Made by a program: the position numbers and the translations under genes. From CAYHSY01 sp964359435 (GTDB lineage Bacteria; Patescibacteriota; Minisyncoccia; UBA6257; JAUSGH01): DNA of 5,654 bases. Below, piece after piece: positions 1-5,325 of the stretch. The stretch spans positions 1 to 5,654 of the forward strand of contig CAYHSY010000051.1 of NCBI GenBank assembly GCA_964359435.1. Reading direction: 5' to 3'. The notes beneath the pieces are model-generated. The model saw only the letters and a list, made by a program, of their open reading frames with translations, had not been told where the DNA came from and made no database searches. Within the stretch, counting starts at the first letter, position 1, and each line of letters opens with the position of its first letter.

Positions 1-55
1 CGGACCATGGTCAACTGCTTAAAAGGCAGCTGCTTTACCATTAAGCTATGGGGGC
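1..55 (-). tRNA. tRNA-Lys (anticodon UUU), 3' end cut off by the window edge
   Basis: Read on the minus strand from 55, the sequence folds as the first three quarters of a tRNA. It has a 7-nt acceptor strand GCCCCCA (55-49), the spacer TA, a D-arm with stem GCTT/AAGC and a loop containing GG (46-32), an anticodon stem GCTGC/GCAGT with one G-U pair, and the 7-nt loop CTTTTAA whose anticodon TTT is at 23-21. The variable region and the start of the T-arm follow, and the rest lies outside the window. The UUU anticodon assigns it to lysine. The stop codon of the upstream GIY-YIG gene lies inside its D-arm, giving a 15-nt overlap. No separate promoter is visible just upstream, so it is probably cotranscribed with the endonuclease gene and released by RNase P. 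Confidence 0.88.
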
Positions 56-316
56 AATTTTTTGTTTAATTATTTGCCTTATGAACTGGCGGCCTCGGGA
101 GCTTTTAAGCTCTTTTTCTCTAATCATTGCCTGCCGTCGAGTTTCGTAGGATTCGTGATATATCAATACCCAATCCCCATTGTTTTTACTTGTAAATGAT
201 GTTTTCTTATTATGCAATAAATTATTGTGTCTTGCAATTCTTAACACCAGATTTTCGGTATGGCCTATATAAATTTTATCTCTAATTTGATTATAAACTG
301 CATAGACACAGAACAT
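41..316 (-). CDS. Small GIY-YIG (URI-type) endonuclease, 91 aa
   Basis: A single-domain member of the GIY-YIG nuclease superfamily (the UvrC N-terminal/URI fold), of a size usual for stand-alone members. In order: the first strand 'FCVYAV' in the GIY position (residues 2-7), the YIG element 'KIYIGHT' (about 14-20), the conserved arginine in 'RIARHN' (26-31), and the helix with the metal-binding glutamate within 'IREKELKSSRGR'. The core residues look intact, so an active enzyme is plausible, but its DNA target is unknown. The ATG (316-314) lies in a decayed tRNA-Lys copy, and the last codons (IAPIA and stop) run into the intact tRNA-Lys at 55-41. Only a weak GAG lies upstream, so there is no convincing ribosome site. 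This tight fit between two tRNA copies suggests a homing-like or tRNA-associated mobile unit; that role is inference. A DNA repair or housekeeping role is the alternative. Confidence 0.88.
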   Translation of the reverse strand: MFCVYAVYNQIRDKIYIGHTENLVLRIARHNNLLHNKKTSFTSKNNGDWVLIYHESYETRRQAMIREKELKSSRGRQFIRQIIKQKIAPIA

Positions 317-370
317 AGTAAACTGCTCAAAGTCCGTCAGCCGACGGATTTACCATTAAGCTATGGGGGC
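309..370 (-). pseudogene. Decayed partial copy of tRNA-Lys
   Basis: The 5' part (370-349 on the minus strand) is identical over 22 nt to the start of the intact tRNA-Lys (55-34): acceptor strand, spacer and most of the D-arm. After an unrelated 16-nt palindrome (348-333), the match resumes at 332-309 against 25-1 of the intact gene, with 19 of 25 aligned positions equal and one gap. The D-stem is no longer closed and the 5' anticodon stem is replaced by the palindrome. The loop-like CTTTGAG has no pairing flanks, so I see no functional tRNA. The start codon of the GIY-YIG gene is at 316-314, inside the part that corresponds to the T-arm. Confidence 0.8.
333..348. repeat. 16-nt palindrome (hairpin) inside the decayed tRNA
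   Basis: TCCGTC-AGCC-GACGGA forms a 6-bp perfect stem with a 4-nt loop. It occupies the place where the intact tRNA copy has the 8 nt at 26-33, and tRNA homology resumes on both sides, so it looks like an insertion or replacement. GC-rich palindromes of this style are often repeated across Patescibacteria genomes (recollection, not tested here). No second copy was noticed in this window. Confidence 0.6.
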
Positions 371-393
371 TTTCAATTATATTTATAGGTTAT

Positions 394-422
394 ATGATAA
401 TACGGTTTTAGCTATTGATCAA
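394..422 (-). promoter_or_regulatory. Candidate promoter for the decayed tRNA / GIY-YIG / tRNA-Lys unit
   Basis: On the minus strand a -35-like TTGATC (422-417, 4 of 6 to consensus) and a -10-like TATCAT (399-394, 5 of 6) are separated by exactly 17 bp. Transcription would begin about 15-20 nt before the GCCCCC start of the decayed tRNA at 370. This fits an ancestral tRNA promoter that now reads through the endonuclease gene into the intact tRNA. Confidence 0.45.
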
Positions 423-522
423 GTGTTTGTTTTTATATTGCTAGATTGATAGTAGTTCCTTGCAATAGGAGATCAGCAGCGGTTTTTTTGTTTGGTGACA
501 AGAATAGCCGTCAATCCGCGTA

Positions 523-531
523 TGTTATAAT
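523..531 (+). promoter_or_regulatory. Extended -10 promoter, predicted leaderless start of the signalling genes
   Basis: TGTTATAAT is a perfect extended -10 element (TGn plus TATAAT at 526-531). No good -35 lies at the usual distance; a TTGGTGACA string at 492-500 is too far upstream. The ATG at 538 begins 6 bases after the hexamer, where transcription would be expected to start, so the mRNA should have little or no leader. Confidence 0.6.
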
Positions 532-537
532 TTTAAT

Positions 538-1161
538 ATGCGGAGTAACATCATAGTTTTCATATTATTTGTAATCGGAGTTGAGGCGTTGCGCGTCATG
601 GCTGGCTGGGTTTTGGGGATTGACTCCTTAACTCGTATTTTCCCCAGTGGGATAAACATGAAATTTCCGACGGCATCCTCATTTTTTTTAAGCGCTTTCG
701 GTCTTTATTATATATTCCGGACGGTTAAAGATAACTATGAAGCATCGCGGGTAATTTTACCGGGTATTGCCATAGCCATCTTTCTTTTTCAGGGCATTAT
801 TCTTATGTCTTATTTGACGGATACCTTTACTGGTTTAGATATGCTGTTCGTGGTGGAAACAAGCCATGCTTATGGCGCCGGTTCGGGTCTGCCGGCTATA
901 AATACCATGATCAGTTTTATTTTATTCGGAGTGGTATGCGTGGCCGCTTTATTTCCGGGACCGCGTTTGTCGGGCAAAATTAAATTTTTCGGATACTTTA
1001 TTCTGATTTTCGGCACCTCTGCTCTCGGCGGCTACGCGTTCGGGTTGCCATGGTTATATTCTCAATTTATTGATTCCATGATACCCATGGCCGTGAACAC
1101 CGCCTTGCTTTTTGTTTTGCTGGGGCTTGGCTTGGTGGTCATAAGTAAAATCGAAAAATAG
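538..1161 (+). CDS. Stand-alone polytopic membrane sensor module with three internal repeats, 207 aa
   Basis: An integral membrane protein with about six predicted helices (roughly residues 5-24, 44-62, 72-93, 121-141, 148-170 and 184-203) and no cytoplasmic effector domain. Three similar units are visible. Each begins with a helix ending in a Gly-hydrophobic-(Asp)-x-Leu type turn ('GWVLGIDSL' at 23-31, 'GLDML' at 99-103, 'GYAFGLPWL' at 165-173) and ends with a helix opened by an (N/P)-T-(A/M) motif ('MKFPTASSF', 'INTMISF', 'MAVNTALLF'). This pattern resembles the membrane-associated sensor regions found N-terminal to PAS, GGDEF or kinase domains in other bacteria; here it is a separate chain. 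The stop TAG abuts the ATG of the next gene (TAGATG), pointing to coupled translation and joint function. Only one histidine (H110) is present, so a haem-binding ferric-reductase membrane domain is unlikely. The ligand is unknown. Confidence 0.75.
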   Translation: MRSNIIVFILFVIGVEALRVMAGWVLGIDSLTRIFPSGINMKFPTASSFFLSAFGLYYIFRTVKDNYEASRVILPGIAIAIFLFQGIILMSYLTDTFTGLDMLFVVETSHAYGAGSGLPAINTMISFILFGVVCVAALFPGPRLSGKIKFFGYFILIFGTSALGGYAFGLPWLYSQFIDSMIPMAVNTALLFVLLGLGLVVISKIEK

Positions 1162-2412
1162 ATGAATTTTAGAAAAAAACTTATAATAATTATTCTGGAA
1201 ATCTCGCTCATTCCGCTCGTCTTGATGAGTTTTATTTTTTACGCCAATGTCAAACGGCAAATCATTGATAATGTCTTTGAAAAACTCCAAGTCAATGCGC
1301 TGATTGAGAAAAATCATTTGTCGGATGTCATATCGGTTAATTTAACGGTCCTGGAAATATATTTCGCCACTTTGGCCCATCATTTTGAAGAAGGATATCC
1401 CGCTCCGGGATCGGCATCGTTTGAAGAGTTATCCGAAGGACTCTTAAATACGAAAGAGGCCGTCAATTTTATCCGGGAAATATTTATAGCGGATCCGGCT
1501 GGCATAATAATTTCCTCCGCCGATTCCAAGTTGCTCGGCGCCAATGTTTCCGGTGAAGAATTTTTTAAGAAGGGTTTGGTGAAAAATGACGTTTCGATTA
1601 TGAAAAAGTCCGACGCTTCCGGTTTGGTGTCGCGTTATTTTGTCGGTCCGATAATCGTCGACGATAAAACCTCCGGAGTATTGGTTTTTGAGAATAAAGC
1701 CGAGGATATCTTTACTTTAATTTCGGATTACAGCGGTCTTGGCGCGACCGGTGAGCATTTATATGCCAAAAACGATGGTAATGGCAATGCCCTTTTTCTG
1801 ACTCCCACCCGGTTTAATCCGGACGCGGCTTTGAGCTTAATGGTGGCTAAAGAAAATATATCTGTTCCGGCCGTGCACGCCATAAACGGCGAGGAAGCCG
1901 TTTTCCTCGATGCCGTGGATTACAGGGGCATTCCGGTCTTTGCCGCGACGAGTTATTTGGAGGATGTCGGCTGGGGGATTGTGATAAAGATTGACCAGGC
2001 GGAAGCGCTCTCGCCGCTCCGGATGCTTCGGAATTTATTTATTTTTATTCTTGCCATAGCGGCGCTCGTAATATCCGCTGTGGCGGTTTCGATTTCCCGG
2101 TCCATTACCGCCCCCTTAAGACAATTAACTTTAACGGCCAATAAAATCGCGGATGGCGACTTATCTCGGAGTATTTTCATGGATTCCAAAGATGAAATCG
2201 GCGTTCTGGCCGGATCTTTTAATAAAATGACCCAAAAATTAAAAGAATCTTTTGCAAACTTGGAAAATAAAGTGGAAAAGCGGACTCGGAGGTTGGAGTT
2301 GCAAAACGAGGAATTGGAAAACCTCAACAGAGCCATGATTGGCCGCGAATTAAAAATGATTGAGCTTAAAAAAGAGATAGCGGAATTGAAGAAAAAAGAT
2401 CAGCCAGAATAA
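1162..2412 (+). CDS. dCache-like sensor with HAMP and C-terminal coiled coil, no kinase domain, 416 aa
   Basis: Domain order: a short cytoplasmic N-terminus, transmembrane helix 1 (about residues 8-28), an extracytoplasmic ligand-binding region of double-Cache type (about 30-285), transmembrane helix 2 (about 292-312), HAMP (about 313-365, with 'SITAPLRQL' and 'DEIGVLAGSFNKM'), then a charged coiled coil (366-413) ending in 'GRELKMIELKKEI'. Cache support comes from 'IFIADPAGIIISS' (107-119), 'GLGATGEHLYAKNDGNG' (192-208) and 'YRGIPVFAATSYLEDVGWG' (254-272). The coiled coil resembles linkers that normally join a sensor to a downstream domain, yet the protein stops there with no HisKA, GGDEF, PAS or methyl-accepting region. 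The gene starts directly at the previous stop and is followed after 41 bp by the FNR-kinase gene. It probably passes an extracellular signal to that kinase through coiled-coil contact, which is inference. Confidence 0.85.
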   Translation: MNFRKKLIIIILEISLIPLVLMSFIFYANVKRQIIDNVFEKLQVNALIEKNHLSDVISVNLTVLEIYFATLAHHFEEGYPAPGSASFEELSEGLLNTKEAVNFIREIFIADPAGIIISSADSKLLGANVSGEEFFKKGLVKNDVSIMKKSDASGLVSRYFVGPIIVDDKTSGVLVFENKAEDIFTLISDYSGLGATGEHLYAKNDGNGNALFLTPTRFNPDAALSLMVAKENISVPAVHAINGEEAVFLDAVDYRGIPVFAATSYLEDVGWGIVIKIDQAEALSPLRMLRNLFIFILAIAALVISAVAVSISRSITAPLRQLTLTANKIADGDLSRSIFMDSKDEIGVLAGSFNKMTQKLKESFANLENKVEKRTRRLELQNEELENLNRAMIGRELKMIELKKEIAELKKKDQPE

Positions 2413-2453
2413 TAAATAAGGTGCGAGGTCGAGAGAGGCATATTTAAAACGGG

Positions 2454-4697
2454 ATGAATAGATTTCATTTGCCAGTTATAAGTAAAAGAGAGGTTGCCGA
2501 AAATACTTTGGAGGTTTCTTTTGATATCTCAAGCGTTGAATTTAATTTTTTGCCGGGCCAATATGTCCGGGTGGTTTTGCCTAAACTATCCAAAAATGCC
2601 GAGCCGCGCGGGAACGGCCGCGAATTTTCCATTTGTTCTTCGCCTAACGATAAGAAGCGTTTAACTGTGGCGTTTCGGAGGTCGGGGAGCAAGTTTAAAC
2701 AATTGTTAGCCGCGATTCCTTTGGGAGAAGTCGTTGTTGTTGAGGGTCCTTACGGCAATATGACATTTCCAAAAAATGATTCGCCGCTCATTTTTATCGC
2801 CGGTGGGACAGGCATCGCGCCATTTATGAGTATGGTTCGCTGGGCGACCGAGCGGAAATTGCCCAACAAGATATCTTTGATTTACGCTAACCGGAACGAG
2901 GGAAGTGCGATTTATTTATCGGAATTGGCAGCGCTGGCCAAGCAAAACAAAAATTTTGAAATTAAAAAGATATTCGGGTTGATTACTCGGGATATTTTGG
3001 AGAGTTACGTCGATAATTGGCAGGAACAATTATTTTTTAGCTCGGGCCCGGCTAAATTTACCGATACCGTTGTCGCTATGTGCGTTGCATTGGGTATTCC
3101 CGAGGCCAGGATTTATTTTGAGGAATCCGACATGCTTTTATATCCCGATCATAGTATTCTTGCCTCTATCATAGATCGGAGCTTGGATGCCATTTTCATC
3201 GCCGACTTGCGGGGCATTATCAAATATGCCAATAATGTTTGGCAAGAATTAACCGGTTGGTCCGCGGAGGAGGTTCGGGGTGAATTTACGCCTCGTATCG
3301 TGAACTCCGGGGAGCATTCCGCGGAGTTCATTGATATTTTTTGGAGTAAAATTTTAAGCGGTGAAACGTTCAGATATGATTTCACCAACAAGCGGAAAGA
3401 CGGGACATTTTATAATGTGGATGAGATAACTCTGGCCATTAGAAATGCCGCCGGTGGCATTATCGGTTTTGTGACTTTTCAGCGCGATATTAAGAATCGT
3501 ATAAGGGTTGAAAATGCCGCCAAGGCGACGGTCAACCTGCTGGAGGATTTTAACAAGGAAAAGCATGATCTGGCCGAAGCTAAGGCGAAGGACGAAGCCA
3601 TGCTCGCGAGCATCGGTGACGGTATAATCGCCGTTGATATCTCCAGAAAAATTATTTTCATGAACAAGACGGCGGAGAATTTGCTTGGTTGGAATCTCCA
3701 GGAAGCGGTTGGCAGATTATATGACGATATTATCTCGTTGGAGGATGAAAAAGGAACCTATGTTCTGCCCGACGAGCGGCCGCTGGCTAAGTCCCTTTCT
3801 TATCCTGGTACCACCTCCGCCGCCACCACCACATCCGCTAAGGGTCTGTATCTTTTAAGCAAAAATAAAACTAAATTCCCGGTCGCGATTACTGTGTCCC
3901 CGATTATTCTCTACGGTAAAATTATCGGTGCCATCGAGGTTTTCCGTGATATCACCAAAGAGAAAGAAATTGACCACATGAGGAGCGAATTTGTAACCAT
4001 TGTTTCCCATCAGCTTCGCACGCCTTTAACCGGCATTCGTTGGACGGTCGAACGCCTTCTGAATAAAGGGGGCATGTCCGCGCTGGCCAAGGAATCTCTA
4101 ACCGATATAGCCGAAGAAATTGTCAGGTTATCCGATCTTGTCGGTTCACTTTTGAATCTTTCTCGGATTGAATCCGGCATAATTAGTATTAGTTTGGAAA
4201 AGTTGGACGTTGCAGCTCTTTTAACCGAATATCTTAATAATACCAAGTCTTTGTTTGAGAGAAAGGCCTTGATCTTAAATTTCGTAGATAATTTGGGCAA
4301 ATTAGAGATCGTGACCGACAGGGAATCGTTGCGGGATATCATCCAATCAATATTATTCAATGCCATAGAGTATACCCCTCCAAAAGGCAAAATCGATGTC
4401 GCCCTGGAGAAAAAAGCCGGTACATTCCTTATAACCATTAAGGATTCCGGTATCGGTATCGCCGAAGAAGACCGGGACGATATTTTTAAAAGATTCTTCC
4501 GGGCCGACAATGCCAAATTGTTTAAAGCCAGCGGTACCGGCATCGGACTTTTTATCGCGAGCGAAGCCGCGAAATTGTTGGGAGGCAAAATTTGGTTTGA
4601 ATCCAAGCTTAATAAAGGTACGACTTTTTACATAGAACTTCCCCTGATTTCCAAGTCCAAGAATGGCGTGAAGCCCGTTCCGGAGCCGTCATCCTAA
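2454..4697 (+). CDS. FNR-like flavin reductase / PAS / PAS / histidine kinase fusion, 747 aa
   Basis: A soluble sensor kinase with no membrane helix. Residues 1-226 form a complete ferredoxin-NADP reductase-type unit: 'LPGQYVRVVLP' (33-43), the FAD motif 'REFSICSSP' (56-64), 'EGPYG' (97-101), the NAD(P)H-binding 'AGGTGIAPF' (116-124), and the C-terminal 'FFSSGP' and 'ARIYFEE' (194-224). There is no 2Fe-2S domain, and the usual Cys before Gly-Pro is Ser197. PAS1 spans about 233-348; a helical linker (352-380) and PAS2 (about 382-503, with a Thr/Ala-rich insert at 453-462) follow. The kinase core has the H-box 'SHQLRTPLTGIRW' (phospho-acceptor H519), N-box 'LFNAIEYTP' (N636), G1 'DSGIGIAEED' (D664), F-box 'IFKRFFRAD' and G2 'GTGIGLFIA' (694-702), all intact. 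The start is fixed by an in-frame TAA at 2445-2447. Likely role: autophosphorylation tuned by flavin redox state or NAD(P)H, with phosphotransfer to the regulator at 4798. The ligand and electron acceptor are unknown. Confidence 0.9.
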   Translation: MNRFHLPVISKREVAENTLEVSFDISSVEFNFLPGQYVRVVLPKLSKNAEPRGNGREFSICSSPNDKKRLTVAFRRSGSKFKQLLAAIPLGEVVVVEGPYGNMTFPKNDSPLIFIAGGTGIAPFMSMVRWATERKLPNKISLIYANRNEGSAIYLSELAALAKQNKNFEIKKIFGLITRDILESYVDNWQEQLFFSSGPAKFTDTVVAMCVALGIPEARIYFEESDMLLYPDHSILASIIDRSLDAIFIADLRGIIKYANNVWQELTGWSAEEVRGEFTPRIVNSGEHSAEFIDIFWSKILSGETFRYDFTNKRKDGTFYNVDEITLAIRNAAGGIIGFVTFQRDIKNRIRVENAAKATVNLLEDFNKEKHDLAEAKAKDEAMLASIGDGIIAVDISRKIIFMNKTAENLLGWNLQEAVGRLYDDIISLEDEKGTYVLPDERPLAKSLSYPGTTSAATTTSAKGLYLLSKNKTKFPVAITVSPIILYGKIIGAIEVFRDITKEKEIDHMRSEFVTIVSHQLRTPLTGIRWTVERLLNKGGMSALAKESLTDIAEEIVRLSDLVGSLLNLSRIESGIISISLEKLDVAALLTEYLNNTKSLFERKALILNFVDNLGKLEIVTDRESLRDIIQSILFNAIEYTPPKGKIDVALEKKAGTFLITIKDSGIGIAEEDRDDIFKRFFRADNAKLFKASGTGIGLFIASEAAKLLGGKIWFESKLNKGTTFYIELPLISKSKNGVKPVPEPSS
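3301..3330. repeat. Intragenic 9-bp inverted repeat (hairpin) in PAS1 coding sequence
   Basis: TGAACTCCG (3301-3309) and CGGAGTTCA (3322-3330) are perfect reverse complements. Inside, after a G-G mismatch, GGA (3311-3313) pairs with TCC (3318-3320) around a GCAT loop. It encodes about residues 283-292 of the kinase. A six-T run follows after about 6 bases, too far for a usual intrinsic terminator. It may be a coincidence of codon use. Confidence 0.5.
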
Positions 4698-4783
4698 AAT
4701 TCGCCTATCGGCGGCAGGTCCACTCTCCTCTTGATTAGTTGATACGGCATGATATGATTAATTAATTAAACTTGGTATGATAT

Positions 4784-4789
4784 TATAAT
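4784..4789 (+). promoter_or_regulatory. -10 box for the response regulator, predicted leaderless
   Basis: A perfect TATAAT lies 8 bases before the ATG at 4798, in an AT-rich stretch. No good -35 hexamer is seen 16-18 bp upstream. The position implies transcription starts at or within a base or two of the start codon. It would let the regulator be made independently of the kinase operon, 100 bp after the kinase stop. Confidence 0.5.
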
Positions 4790-4797
4790 TATAAAAT

Positions 4798-5253
4798 ATG
4801 GCTGAAACTAAAATTCTTTTGGTTGAGGATGATGAGATCCTCGCCAAGGTCCTTTATGAAGAACTAACCGACGCTGGTTACGGAGTGAAGCAGGCCTTTG
4901 ATGGAGAGATTGGTTTAGCGTTGGCTAAATCGGAAAAACCCAACTTGATTTTACTCGATATTCTTTTGCCTAAGAAAAACGGCTTTGATGTTTTAACGGA
5001 GTTGAAGAAAAGTCCGGCGACCCGATCGGTTCCGGTTATCATTTTAACCAACCTTGGGAGCGATGAAGATCTTAAAAAGGGTCTGCAGCTTGGCGCCGAT
5101 GACTATATTGTCAAGTCCCAGCACGCGGTTGGAGAAATAGTGGAGAAAGTTCAGGGCTTCTTTTCGGTTGAATCTCATCCTGCGGCCAAAGCATCCGCGC
5201 CCAGCAAGCCCAAGAAAGTTAAAGATGGTCCGGAAAAGCCCCCGCCCGCTTAA
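4798..5253 (+). CDS. Single-domain CheY-like response regulator, 151 aa
   Basis: Residues 4-122 form a receiver domain with all key residues: the acidic cluster E10-D11-D12, phospho-acceptor D54 in 'ILLDILLP', T84 in 'VIILTN', and K106 in 'YIVKS'. Residues 125-151 are a Pro/Lys/Ala-rich, probably disordered tail with no output domain; there is no DNA-binding, GGDEF, HD or histidine-kinase part. Such regulators act by protein contact or as relay carriers. Lying 100 bp after the FNR-PAS-kinase gene on the same strand, it is the natural phosphotransfer partner of that kinase, though it has its own -10 box. No Shine-Dalgarno sequence is visible, consistent with a leaderless start. The target downstream of the regulator cannot be read from this window. 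Confidence 0.93.
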   Translation: MAETKILLVEDDEILAKVLYEELTDAGYGVKQAFDGEIGLALAKSEKPNLILLDILLPKKNGFDVLTELKKSPATRSVPVIILTNLGSDEDLKKGLQLGADDYIVKSQHAVGEIVEKVQGFFSVESHPAAKASAPSKPKKVKDGPEKPPPA

Positions 5254-5310
5254 AGCTCCGAATTACAAAACTTTAGTTTCAAAGTTTACCGGTCATAGGC
5301 AGTTCTTTTA

Positions 5311-5319
5311 TGTTAAAAT
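5311..5319 (+). promoter_or_regulatory. Extended -10 promoter for the secreted Asp-box gene, predicted leaderless
   Basis: TGTTAAAAT matches an extended -10 (TGn plus TAAAAT at 5314-5319, 5 of 6 to consensus). The ATG at 5326 begins 6 bases after the hexamer, the same geometry as the promoter at 523-531, and both run into the string AATATG. No clear -35 is seen. Confidence 0.5.
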
Positions 5320-5325
5320 ACGAAT

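Noticed and set aside
309..370. A second working tRNA (possible UUG anticodon in CTTTGAG)
   Set aside because: The flanks of CTTTGAG do not pair, the D-stem is unclosed, and the only stable hairpin has a 4-nt loop; alignment to tRNA-Lys explains it as a broken copy.
480..489. T-run after GC-containing sequence as an intrinsic terminator
   Set aside because: No hairpin could be built immediately upstream, and no plus-strand gene precedes it.
538..1161. Ferric-reductase-like haem membrane domain paired with the downstream FNR module
   Set aside because: Such domains need pairs of histidines in helices; this protein has a single histidine (H110) in a loop.
1953..2336. Open frames on the minus strand within the sensor and kinase genes (also 1054-1317, 2465-2692, 3149-3667, 4010-4606) and the plus-strand frame 5168-5359
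   Set aside because: They lie opposite or out of frame with clearly recognisable genes, show no domain-like pattern, and have unlikely compositions.
2421..2437. GAGAGAGG upstream of the kinase gene as its Shine-Dalgarno sequence
   Set aside because: It ends 16 bases before the ATG, farther than normal spacing; the start is instead fixed by an in-frame stop at 2445-2447.
4702..4713. Terminator after the kinase gene (CGCC-TATC-GGCG)
   Set aside because: The stem is only 4 bp and no T-run follows.
4749..4788. Repeated ATGATAT-like strings upstream of the regulator as an operator
   Set aside because: The region is very AT-rich and the 28-bp spaced near-repeat is expected from composition.
5268..5287. 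Terminator after the response regulator (AAACTTT / AAAGTTT)
   Set aside because: The 7-bp stem has a single G-C pair and no T-tract follows, so it is too weak to call.
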